Shown: positions 35,411 through 46,522 of the stretch, piece after piece
How positions within the stretch are numbered: the stretch's first letter is position 1
Layout of the letters: every line of letters starts with the position of its first letter
Assembly (NCBI RefSeq): GCF_000182925.2
Contig: NC_026501.1
Location: forward strand, 2,170,001-2,234,000
Origin: Neurospora crassa OR74A
Taxonomy: Eukaryota; Ascomycota; Sordariomycetes; Sordariales; Sordariaceae
Direction: 5' to 3'
DNA: 64,000 nucleotides
Notes under the pieces: generated by a model
Databases searched by the model: none
Seen by the model: only the letters and a program-made list of their open reading frames with translations
What the model was told of the DNA's origin: nothing
Translations under genes and position numbers: made by a program

Positions 35411-36689
35411 GTTGGGCTTTCGGTTACCTCGACCCTGATGTTCTCGAGTGGAATCGGATGGGAAATCAGGGCCGTTTTTTTTTCGTCGCTGTACTTACCG
35501 AGAAGTGGAAGGAGAGGTGGCCGTTCATTGCAATGAGAGAGGATAAACTGTAGGCATAATATCTGGGCGAAAGTGGCCGGTTGACCCAGATAGGGAATTA
35601 GAACGCCAAATGACGTTACATTACGGTAGTCGTTGGATCAGTCGATCTATCTGTTGTTGATCACTTTGGAGCCCTGCTTATCAGTTAAACTCTCCGGGTG
35701 AGATGCAACCACGAGATGTGGTTACACCGACAGCACCACGGGCAGGGTAGATTGGAGACCTGTTGGACTCCGAACTGTTATCGAAGTCGGTCGAAACGCA
35801 CCCATTGGTTAATATCGAGTTACGTTGTCTATCTGTACGGACGATTCGGTTCATGTCGCATAGTGTAGAAAGAAGATAACGCTGCCAGTGGCCATCGGGT
35901 CTTGTCCTGATCCACAGGGGAGTCGGCCGGCCTGACCCGTTTCGTCAATACGGTTAATTGCGTTCGTCGAGGGTAGGTAAGTATATCCTTGGGTAGGCTT
36001 GTCAAAGGGCCATTTCGTACACGGCTATTGTCGTGTTAAATAAGTGGCGCATGGTGCCAGAAACTAGGCGTGACAAGAGCCCATGTCTCAAATTGACGAA
36101 AGATGGAGGAAGGATAGAGGATAGAAGGAGGTCATAAGTGGAGAAAGTCAAACAGGGCTGCTGCCGAAAATGCCCCACCTGCACGTGCTCGGCAACGTTG
36201 CGTCTTGGCATTCCCTGTTACTTGTACCCCAGCAGCCCAGTCAACTTCCACCGCATCCAAGGGTCCATCCACAGAAGCACGACATACAATCAGACACCTC
36301 TAGTCTCGAGGGCCTCGATGGTGAAACGCTCTCTGGCTGTTGTCCCCGCATTCTGAATTAGACAGAGACAGGAGAACATATGTCTTCGAGGACACAGGCG
36401 TGCACAACTTCACCGGGGCGGGATCAGAAGCGCAGGCCGGGCGACAGGGAGTGGGAAACCTATGACGAGAAGAACAAGAAAGCGACGATGACCAACCCTG
36501 CGGCTGCGGGCGAGAAAGGGTATAGGACCATCGATGACAAATTTTGTCCAAGAGAGATCAATACGACGGTGTTTCGCTATCGAAAGACCAGTGGTGCTGC
36601 CGACTCGCAGTTTATCCATCTTGCTAGCCCGGCGGCAAGATCCAAAACCAAGTCTCCTATAGCAAGTTACCCAACCAGTTAATATGAAC
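35411..36689. other. Intergenic region
   Basis: This holds the promoter of the MFS gene and the 3' flank of the AA9 gene. The plus-strand frame at 36380-36682 lacks any motif. I see nothing else. Confidence 0.4.
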
Positions 36690-37912
36690 CTAGGAGGTTG
36701 GGGCACACTGCGAGTAATAGGGAGGTGAGACAGCCTTGCACGTGTATCCGCTCTGTCGGGTTCACCATGGTCAGCACGAACTTCATCCATGCCTTCAAGA
36801 AGAGAAGAATTTCACTTACGGCGCACTGCGTACAGCCAGAGTATTGATCACCACCACACTGTCCATACGCAGCAACTTCACAAGCCCCCGGCGCACTTGG
36901 ACTACCCTCACCACCACTCGGCTCGGCCACCTCGGGGGCATTCCCATCCGACCCGCCACTTGCCGGCTTTCCACCCGGTGCCACCGCCGACGGCGAACTC
37001 CCCACCTTACAAGTCGACTCACATCCGATACACCCGCTCCCCGCCTGCTTCGTCACACCCCCCGCTACAACCGCCGGCCCCGGCGCCACATAATTACTTA
37101 CCACCGCATGAATATTAATCTGAATGCCGGGGTCACTGGCCCTATACGCTCCCGGAAACTTGACCGTCGCATAGTTCGCGCTGCCGCCCCCTGAAACCGT
37201 AATCTGATAACAAGAAATATAAAACTGCGCCCCGCCACTCTGGCCAGCCGTATGCAACGCCAGCGCCTCGGCTCTCAACAAGTAATCGCCGCTGGGCAAG
37301 TCCTTGGGGATCAGCACGTCCATTCGCCCGCAGCAAGCGTTCAGATCACGCGTGCCCCAGTTGTCGTCGTCACCTACGCGCCCGCCGGATTTTTTTGACC
37401 AGGCGTCGGAGAAGATCTTGAACCACCCACCAGAAGAACCGTCGGCGGTGGAGGCGTCGGAAACTTTGGAGAGGTAGATTTGCACCGGACCCCAGTGGGC
37501 GCCGCCGATGGCTTCGGATTTGCAGGAGCGGTCGCCAGGTTGCTGTTCGAGGGTTGTAGGTTTGGGTTAGTTATATGCTAGGTAAGAAAAAATTGGAATG
37601 GAGATGTGTGGTTGGGCTGGTACTTGAAAGGGACAGGAGGGTGTTAAGGGAAGTAGAACTCACCTGGTGCATCTCCACCGTCACGGTCCCGCCTGCTTTG
37701 ACGGGGCATTTTCCACTGACACCCCTGGTGCCGGCATTGCACACAACATCTCGGCTTCCCACGTTGGTGACGGGGGAGTTGGAGGTCGGAAGGCGGTTAC
37801 AAGTGGAGCCGTAGTCGACGCCGTCTACCCAGAGTTGTTGGAAGATGGCGTGGGCGATTGCATCTCTGACAGCTAGTCCGGCGGTCAGGACGACTAAAAG
37901 TGAGGACTTCAT
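36690..37912 (-). CDS. AA9 lytic polysaccharide monooxygenase with CBM1
   Basis: This secreted copper enzyme oxidatively cleaves cellulose. Three exons (37912-37664, 37542-36820, 36752-36690) encode 344 residues. A 20-residue signal peptide is followed by His21 in HAIFQQLWVDG, which becomes the mature N-terminal His of the copper brace. The second brace His is in GGAHWGPVQIY; ALALHTAG and GAQFYISCYQ give the second-sphere His and Gln and the axial Tyr. A Gly/Ser/Pro linker leads to a C-terminal CBM1, AYGQCGGDQYSGCTQCA, completed by exon 3 (SGYTCKAVSPPYYSQCAPTS) with the conserved Cys and aromatic residues. The last intron is 67 bp; reading through it destroys the binding module. C1 or C4 specificity cannot be told by eye. 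The nearby AA8-like protein and lactonase suggest an extracellular oxidative set. Confidence 0.94.
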
Positions 37913-40310
37913 GGCTGATGATGGAATGGAATGGTTGAGCAATGACTCGAGTGCGATGGTGGCGAGAATTCAGCTACTGCGATAGAAAAAGAGGCACACA
38001 AGCGGACTGACGCAGGTATAAGGACAAGCCCGCCGACCACACAAGGGGGGAGAGCCAAACCCCCTCTTTATTGCCTACGTCTACGTCGCCTCTATCATTC
38101 ACGAAGTCACGGGTACTGTTTCTCTCAATCACAGCCAAAGCAAACAATGTAAGGTCCCCACGAACGCAATCCCGAGGTCACATCGGCATTTGGGTTTAAA
38201 CGCCCGCATATGTTGCCTCGGTCTTACGCCGATGATATCTGAGTTCTCTACCCTTCTACACCCACACAGCAAGATGGCGAATGGGGCTCCAAATTCCGCG
38301 TGACAGCATCTCATTTACCGGGAAGCAATCTACGTACAAAGTACTCTCAATCCAGGTATGGGAGACACTCGACGAGCGTGTGTATATACGAAGTCGAAAA
38401 TATGGTCACTAGACCAATATATCCTCACCTCCAAAGGACAAGATTGGTCCTGCCATTAGCCTGGCAAGAGTGTCAAGTTTGTTTCATATGTGTGTTGTCA
38501 TTTAGCCGGCAGATTGATGCCGCCTTTCTGGTCCCAAAGGAGATAAGCAGCCTGTGAGCAACATATGAGCGACATGCTTGCGCGGGAGAAAGGCAGTCTT
38601 GCTTCGTCTAGCGTTCTGGGTGACATATCTTCATGTTATGTACCTACCTTATAGATGAGCTCAAGACTGGCGTAAATGGGTTCGTGATGGAGACTGTCCG
38701 TTTGAGGGTGTTAGTGGGTGTGTCTGAACTGATTCATGTGTGTCTGAATTGATTCATGTGTGTCTGAACTGATTCATGTGTGTCCGAACTGATTCATGTG
38801 TGTCCGAGTAAGTGGCTGTATGTGCCGAGCCATGTTGATGAATCCTATGGAAGCAATAGAGGGGAAATGACCTGCGTACCTATAAGGAGGATGTCGGCGA
38901 TGATCGATCTCATGTAGAATTCAGCAAGCTGCCAGAATTGAGGGTTGGTGTTGTGGTACGCCGGGCACGGAATCTGTATGTTATACCTGATCTTCTCTGG
39001 GGATTGAGGTCGGTTTCATTGTGGATCTTATTCTTGGGTAGAGAGAGGTAGCTGGGTTCCGGTCTCTGTCAAGGGGACAAGGGCGGTCTCGATGCAGTGG
39101 CGATGAGGATGAGTATAATCTGCAGGAGTTTACACTAAGATAGACTAGTGAAGGCAACTGTGAAGGGTCGAATAGGAATATACGCAACATTTTTGTCAAG
39201 TTGTCGGAAGTTGCCCGGTAAGTGATCTGGAATATCCCGGTGATTTAGATCTAGAAGGACGGCTGAAGCGGTTAGCTCATTGGGCTGGAGGAAGGTCACG
39301 GTGAGGAACAAAACAAAAGCTTTCCACATGTCACAGCGTCACATATGAATTATTCGTGACCATGCTTAATAGGCCATAAATATTGATACGATCGATGTGA
39401 TGGTTAGTGGCAATCCTGGCTTCCGACCCGAAACCCGAAATCACTTCCATGTTTGCTGTATTAACACCTTGCTGTTCATTCTGCAAGCATCTGTAAGATG
39501 CCTATTATTTTACCTGCAACCGCCTATAGGTATACACCACCAAAGGTTGGCCAGCCAACCGCTCAACCGCCGATCGGCATAATTTCACCTTTGTCTATCT
39601 TCACGTACCGGAGTCCACTTCTTTCGTATAGGGCTAGGAGTACAGGAGGGCCTACTAGGCCAGGGCTGTTGAGAGACAATGCCAAGTTGGAAGAAGCCGA
39701 GATATGTGGGGGTCAAGATGGGGAAGCGCTGACCTAGTACAGTCCAGAACTGGTTTGATCGTTAGCTCGAGATCTCGGGTCAGGTTTCCCGGGTATGTTT
39801 ATCCGGCCGGGTATTTCTATATTTCATTGTGGCTCTGTGGTTAACATGTAGTTTCACCTTGAATACGTTGTTTTTGATGCTTGTTTCGTCAATCTCGGAT
39901 ATTGATAATGCCTTTCAGATCTGTGCTGAGCCTTTCATTTTGTCATTGTGAGATATAGGACAACTTGGGAGGGATAGGGCCCAATATGGCAAGAAATATC
40001 AACTTAACAAACAAACCAGCCTTGGACTGTAGTTGAGGACAAGAACGACAAGCAAAGCGCAACAAGTTGATGATCATCGTGTGGTGGTTCCACAACTTGG
40101 CAGGGGACCAAACGCCATAGATTTAGCCGGTGCGCGATGGCGATGAAGGTGTCGGCGGTGAACTGAAGCTTACCTACACTTGACCGAACTTGATCGAGGA
40201 AAGTACGATTGAATTCCATAAATACTTGGTGATCATACACCGTCGAAGACTACATACCGGACTGATCTTATTGTTCCATCACATACCTATTCATCATCAA
40301 GTTCATCACC
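37913..40310. other. Divergent intergenic region between AA9 and lactonase genes
   Basis: These 2.4 kb separate two divergently transcribed secreted-enzyme genes and hold both promoters. A 20-bp tandem repeat lies at 38721-38807. A minus-strand frame of 64 codons at 39135-39329 begins with a signal-peptide-like MWKAFVLFLTVTFL but has no further support, so I do not annotate it. Confidence 0.45.
38721..38807. repeat. 20-bp minisatellite, 4.4 copies
   Basis: The unit TGTCTGAACTGATTCATGTG occurs at 38721, 38741, 38761 and 38781, with single C/T differences, then a partial copy at 38801. It lies between the divergent AA9 and lactonase genes. Confidence 0.92.
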
Positions 40311-41919
40311 ATGGTCCATGCTCGGCGTACGTCTCTCGCGCCCCTCCTCTCCGGGGCGACGGCGTTGCTCCTGGCAACTGCCACTGCCCAGGGCAACGAT
40401 CTTCCGGCACAGGCACAGGTCATCAACCAAAAAAGTTTCAACGTTCTGGGGGACGTGCCGCCTCCTACTGTAGCTAATTATAGTACTGTACGTCTGCCAA
40501 AATGAGAATCGCCATGTTTCGACATGCTCCTCGCTAACCTGTCACACCTTGTGCGCGAGCAGCTCTTCATCCCGCCTGGAACAACAAAGGACTCACTCTC
40601 TGAGAAGCCCTTCCACATTTACGATGAGGAGTTTTTGGATATTATTGGAGCTAACCCGACTCTTACGCTTCTTAAGTCATCGGGGACTAACCCGATGTTT
40701 CATGAAGCTGCTGTCTGGTAGGTCTTTACCTGAAATATGTTGTAGGCAAGATAACTGGCAACAAAAACTGATGGTCAGGATTTTAGGGTCCCGTCCACGG
40801 ATGACGTCTTCTTTGTGCAAAACGCGGGTGATCCCGCCGCCGGCACTGGACTCAACAGGTCAGCCGTCATTCAAAGGATCTCGCTTTCCCAAGTGACGGC
40901 TGATGTATCGGCGGAGAGAAATTCCACTGGCAAGGTCGATGTTCACGTAGTCGTAGCGACTCCTGCTATCACCAACCCCAATGGTATGTCTTTTATCCAC
41001 GAGAAGAGAAGTGACCAAAGGGATTGGGTCAAAGGGGGAAAAGAGGGAAACAATATGATACTAACTGCTTCATTAGGCGCAACAAATTACAGGAACAGAA
41101 TCCTTTTCGCCGGCGAGGGACAGGGCAGCAGAGTTGCTCCGGCGCTTTATGTCATGTCTCAAAATGCTCCTTATAATGCCACGGTCATCTTGGACAACTA
41201 CTTTGGCCGTCAGTTTAACTCCATCAATGACGTTGCAATCAACCCGCGCACCGGAGACATTTACTTTACCGATACTACCTACGGCTATGTTCAGGATTTC
41301 CGGCCCGAGAATGTCATTCAGAAGCAGGTTTGGAGATTCAACGAAACATCTGGAGCTGTGGCCGTTGCGGCTGATGGGTTTAATATGCCTAACGGTAAGC
41401 GGTTGTCCCGTCTACAGTTCTTCACTGGAGGGAGAGGGCTAACCTATGGTATCAGGCATCACCTTCTCCCCAGACGGCCATCATGCCTACGTGACCGATA
41501 CCGGCGTCATCCAGGGCTTCTTCGGGCGTAACTCATCCTTCCCATCGAGCATGTAAGTTCTGCCACCTTTCTCGTCTAGTCGCCAGCCAACAACTGCTCT
41601 AACATTGCATTTCACACAAAGTTACCGCTATGACGTTGAAGAAGACGGCACCTTCTCCAACCGCAAGACTTTCGCCTTCATCGCGACTGGTGTGCCGGAT
41701 GGCGTCCACGTCGACACCAAAAGTAACCTATACGCGGGCTGCGGCGACGGCGTGCATGTGTACAACCCGTCCGGAAAGCTGCTCGGAAAGATCTGGATCG
41801 GCAGCACGGTCGCCAACTTCCAGTTTGCTGGAAAGGGTCGGATGGTGATCCTTGCGGAAACGGAGTTATACTATGCCACGTTGAAGGCCGAGGGGGCGTT
41901 CCCTGGTCAGCTTTATTGA
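40311..41919 (+). CDS. Secreted SMP-30/gluconolactonase-family lactonase
   Basis: This six-bladed beta-propeller hydrolase likely opens sugar lactones to aldonic acids using a divalent metal. Six exons (40311-40487, 40563-40717, 40787-40983, 41077-41394, 41456-41552, 41622-41919) give 413 residues, all junctions in frame. The first 26 or so residues form a signal peptide (APLLSGATALLLATATAQ). Family features include LFAGEGQG, FNSINDVAINPRTGDIYFTD, FNMPNGITFSPDGHHAYVTD, PDGVHVDTKSNLYAGCGDGV and VYNPSGKLLGKI. The Asn/Asp residues of SINDVAI and SPDG are the usual metal and catalytic positions. Length fits the secreted fungal subfamily. A role in opening aldonolactones made by C1-oxidising LPMO or cellobiose dehydrogenase is plausible given the AA9 gene 2.4 kb away. 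The substrate is inferred, and other lactones are possible. Confidence 0.9.
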
Positions 41920-42303
41920 GGAGAGTGTGCATTTAGTCAGTTAGTGTCTGTTAGTATATAGCTCAATTGGAATATGGTATCAGTGCAGAACCGTTAGCAA
42001 TTACACTAGAACGTAGCATGTACGCATGCTGTTATGTAATCCTACTTGTACATACAAGAGAATGGAACCCCAGAACCCAAAAGGCTTGGCGTTGCCACTT
42101 ACCCAGAAACGGGAACTGCGACGACGAAACATCCTGGTGTCTTGAATCTTCCTCTTGTCCTTTGAGCTCTTGCAACTTCGTCCGCAAGCTTCAAATCAAC
42201 CACGTCCGCTCTTCAGCCTGGATCCTGCTCGCGAACGCCCGTGAAACCGCTTCTGGTAGCGTTGTTTTTGGCTGGAGAATACAAGGGCGGCGAATCGTGC
42301 AAA
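41920..42303. other. Intergenic region
   Basis: This is the 3' flank of the lactonase gene and the leader of the F-box gene. The F-box frame is open upstream to 42241 without an earlier ATG in good context. I see no other feature. Confidence 0.4.
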
Positions 42304-44353
42304 ATGGCCAGCAAAAGAACACAACATTTGGTTGCCTACGACGATGAATCCGACCATCATGACGAAAGCGATTACGACAACACCGAATTTCTGCCGCACG
42401 CGAAACGCCGACGACTCAATCCCCATCCCGTAGACGACGACATTACCCTGCCGGCCAGGCGGCCGACGCGCGCTCAGCAGCCCGACTCTGACCCCACACG
42501 TAATAGCATATCCCGCGATCTACTCTCCTCTCTCTCAGACGAGCTGCTCATTCGCATCCTATCGTTCCTTTCACTTCAACACCTCCTCGCCGTCGCCCCA
42601 GTGTCGCGCCGCTTCTACCAGCTCGCTGGAGACTCTCAATTATGGAAGGCTTTATACTACGCGCGCTTCGTGCTACCGCGCGCCATGAGGATACCGGGAT
42701 TCAGAGACACCGCGGCCAGTGGTGGTGGTACCGGCCACAAATTGCATTACTCGGGCAGAAGGACACTCTGGGCTGATGGGCGACGTGGTGGACTTGTTCA
42801 AGAAAAGAAGGAGGAGGGAATCAAGACTGGAATCAAGAGGAGGAGAGACGAGCCAAGCACTTTCGACAATAGCGGACTAAGCGTAGAAGTCGACGGACGG
42901 TCACAAGAGCGGAAATGGGAGCCGGTTAACTGGAAGAGGCAGTATAAGATCCGATACAACTGGTCGAGGGGCAAATGCGCGGTCGAAGAGCTGAGGATAG
43001 GGGGTACGGCGGACACGACGCAAGAGGGAAATCATCAACAACAGGAGCGAAAGGTGCTCGTAAAAGTGGTCGAAGGGATTGCGATCACCGCGGATAGGGT
43101 GTCGGGTTTGCGCGCATGGGATCTGAAGAGCAGACATCTGCTGGCGCAAGTGAGTCTCTGCGAGGACGGGCTGGACTCTACGCCGAGCTGTATTGCTATG
43201 GACGACCACGAGTTGGACCACGGGATATTGGACGTGGGAGTGGGTTTCCTGGATGGGAGTTTTGGGGTCTGGAGGTTTTTCAGTGGCGAGAACCGTCTCG
43301 TAAGGCGGTACAAACACGAAAAGTCGAGTAATGGGGAACTCGTTGCGATGGCCCTGTCGAATCCCTACCTGTTAACGGCCACGGCAGCGGTATTGGTATC
43401 GCTTTACACCTTCGAGGTACCCCAGCAGCCACCGGCAGACCAATTGGCTCAGAACTCGGGGGCAGGCGGCGAGGCGAGAACGATGACAAAAGCGGGTGGT
43501 CCAATGGAGGAGAAGTCGGATGCCTCTGGAAACGATACCAATACGCTTCCAGCGCCATATTTGCTCACATCCCTCAACTCTTACTCATCGCGACCTCCTC
43601 TTGCACTATCCATACGAAAGATGGCTTTGACAACCGTCGCCTCAATAGCTTACACTTTTCCCACTCGGAGGGGCTGGTCCATCGGTCTTCAGGACATGCA
43701 CATCCGCGCCCCAAGTACAGGCGTCAAGTCCGCTCCCGACATCACTACAACAAGAACAGCATACACCATACCGTTAGACACTGGTAGTGGGCTGCAAGAA
43801 ACACCAGCAACACCCTTACATGAAATAGTTGCTAGATCTCGAGAACCGAATAACCCATCCCCGCGAACCCCTCCAGTTACAGTCGGGCCTACGACACTTT
43901 GCTACACTCACCCTTATCTTCTTGCCACTCTGCCTGACAACACCCCTTGTGCTGCACATGTGCACATCAACCGCCTCCTCGCTGTCCATCTCGCGTGGTA
44001 TTCGGTTATGGGGCCACACATCGGGAATCAGCAATGCCGAGATAACGGCGCGGGGAAAGGCCGTTAGTGTCAGCTCGCGGGGTGAAGAGATGCGAGTCTG
44101 GGAGCTTGAAGGACGGTCAAGCGGAATTGGCAGCCGAAGCATCGAGATCAAACCCGGTCCTGCTGCCTCAAATGATAACAAAAGCGGCTCGGCTCCTCCC
44201 AGCGGCGGCGGCCTTGCATTGGACAACAAAGAAGATTTGGAATACGATTGGGATGAACGTAGGAACTGGGTGGGATTCGACGATGAAATGGTCATTGTGT
44301 TGAAAGAGAAGAGAGGTGGGGGCGAGAGTTTGATGGTTTATGATTTTACCTAG
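42304..44353 (+). CDS. F-box protein with propeller-like region, reading frame broken
   Basis: F-box proteins recruit substrates to SCF ubiquitin ligases through Skp1. The N-terminal segment is acidic and basic, then SLSDELLIRILSFLSLQHLL and VAPVSRRFYQLAGDSQLW form a clear F-box (about residues 58-105). Later blocks (VVEGIAITADRVSGLRAWDL, GILDVGVGFLDGSFGVWRFF) look like WD40-type blades. The C-terminal part, LSISRGIRLWGHTSGISNAE and ARGKAVSVSSRGEEMRVWEL, matches the end of this ascomycete family but lies one frame away. The sequence reads PYLLATLPDNT and then needs one base fewer in the CCCC run at 43943-43946 to continue as LVLHMCTSTA. The total length of 2050 fits 682 residues plus one extra base. 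No intron with good signals accounts for it. It is either an indel error in the sequence or a recent inactivation. Confidence 0.8.
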
Positions 44354-46451
44354 TTGCTAACAACTCTCTTCGATGCGCAATCCGACACACCTCTCGCCTG
44401 AATTGCCATTCTCTGCAGGCCACTTCAAAGCCTCTGAGTGTTAGAAAGCTTGATTGTCGAGATCAGTCAAGGACCTCCAACAACATCCCAAAACACCAAG
44501 AAGCGAATCTGGCCCCACCGCACTCAGCCCACTGGACACAGCATTACGTTAAACATGGACATTGCCCAGTACAACCCCCGACTGAAGGCGCCGATCATAC
44601 AACAACCTATCCCGCATGTTTCGCAGGAGTGGGCCTATTCGCGGCGTACACGACGCCCTGCTTTCCCCTGTGATACATGTCGCAGAAGACAATTAGACAG
44701 CCTTATCCAGGAACAGGCAGTTGTATGGGGGACCTCGTGCCTCTAACGTCCTATCTGGCGTTCCACTCAAATGCGTGTGTCATGGCTCGGCATATTGACA
44801 ATATGGATCATGGTATGGTCCCTTGGCGAAAAGTTTATAGAACCGCCAGCAATATGGCCAGTACGGACAATAAGGGAGACCCTCTAGAAGCTTCTTGAAT
44901 ACGGCCAAGCCAGGATGGTTACCGGCAACCTAAACCTCGATGATTATTATATATACGGGAGGCCTCCCAGACTTCCGCGGTAGTGGCAAAAGCCAGACGC
45001 GCGGTCCTCAGCTTATCTCTTTTAGTACATTTCAGTCCCCCTTCACCGTGGCTTCCGGAGTCTTCTATCACACTGCACACATCCATTGGCTCAACCATTT
45101 GCGCTGCGTCAAGCCTATCCTATTCTCTGTGTCACGCGCTTGCCCATCGGGTTAGTCAGTCACACACTTCTGTACCGCAGCTCCCCAGTTTCGCTCCAGG
45201 TTCTCGGTGAACCGCGTGGAGAAGAACGGTCGATATGTGATTTGGTTAAGAGGTTGACTAGCCAGCTTTTTGGGCGGCGGTAGAAAGCGGTAAACCGCCT
45301 CCTGCGAAAAGTTGAGGACGACCGACGCCTCCCCAACATGACCGAGCTTGGTCAATGTGTAAGCAGGCCGATGGCTGCCTAGCAGGTGGAGGACAGGCGT
45401 ACACTTTTGAGGGACCTGGAAACACATGGTAGACCTTGTCCTCTCTCACACGCAGACACAAGATACCAATGCATTGAAGAAAGGTAATAAAGACAATCAC
45501 TCCCGGGCTTTACTCCCACACATAAAGTCTACATGGGCCATAGTCACTGTAGAAGACACCTACCTAGCCTGATGGCTACAGTCATCGCCAGTGTCCCACA
45601 ACATGGATGAAGCACTCACTCATCCAACATCATACCTACCGTAAAAGATGTCCAACATCGAATTTCAGGTCCAAGAAACCTTCCTAGAACCGGCTACATA
45701 TCTGTCATGTTCAAAGCAGTCTGAGCAGCGTGTCTGCATCGAAATTGGGTATTTTCTACTACAAAAGACTCATAGATGATTACAGTCTGTTTCGCTGGCT
45801 GTGCATGAAGCATCTGTATGTACTTAGCCGGAGCAGGATGTGGGAGACATAACTGCAACGGGGTTTGTTTGTCCTTCGTTCGGCCTGTGTGCATTGCATT
45901 TACCTTTTTTGCACATGACCTGCTTCGGAGTTACTTAGTGAATATGATTTCGCTGACTTGAAATCCGAATGTCCGCGAGTTTCAGTACGGTACTGCATGC
46001 CTGGCGGATCACCGCACCCAGCAGCTACCTAGCGCATACGTACCTCCTCCGTCGGCGCGACCTGCTCACTCACGTTGCTATGCACATTTGCACAGGTATG
46101 CTTTCAAGCTTCCGGCTTAGTCGATATGTAAGTAAGCCAATCTGTGCGGTTGCGATGCGATGTGATGCGACGCGTATTTCCCGGGTTTGTTGAAGTTCCA
46201 TTGTTCACTTCGGCTGCAGCAACGGGGGCATGGCATGGTATATGTACATACGATTTTCCGGTATCCTCACTAGGGGATATTATTACGGATTAGACAGTTC
46301 GTGCGGCTTTTCATGGTTGACTGATAAAACGTGTGAGGAAAAGGGGAAGAGAGTTCGGAGAAGGATGACCATTTCGGTATCTATGAGTAGGCTTTGGGGT
46401 GGGTACATGGGCACTATGGCTAAGTAAATTTGGAAACATTCAGTTCATATA
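44354..46451. other. Intergenic region
   Basis: These 2.1 kb between the F-box gene and the tRNA have only short motif-less frames on either strand. I find no transposon remnant, RNA gene or strong repeat. Confidence 0.45.
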
Positions 46452-46522
46452 GCGCCAGTGGTTTAGTGGTAAAATCCATCGTTGCCATCGATGGGCCCCG
46501 CGTTCGATTCGCGGCTGGCGCA
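46452..46522 (+). tRNA. tRNA-Gly (anticodon GCC)
   Basis: The 71-nt cloverleaf can be drawn directly. The acceptor stem GCGCCAG pairs with CTGGCGC, with discriminator A. The A box is TGGTTTAGTGGTA. The anticodon stem CATCG/CGATG encloses loop TTGCCAT with GCC at the anticodon position. The B box is GTTCGATTC. No intron is present. T-rich pol III terminators follow within 20 bp. Confidence 0.98.

Noticed and set aside
39135-39329. Possible small secreted protein with signal-like start MWKAFVLFLTVTFL
   Set aside because: Only the first 20 residues look biological. No cysteine pattern, conserved domain or supporting intron was found, so it may be chance.
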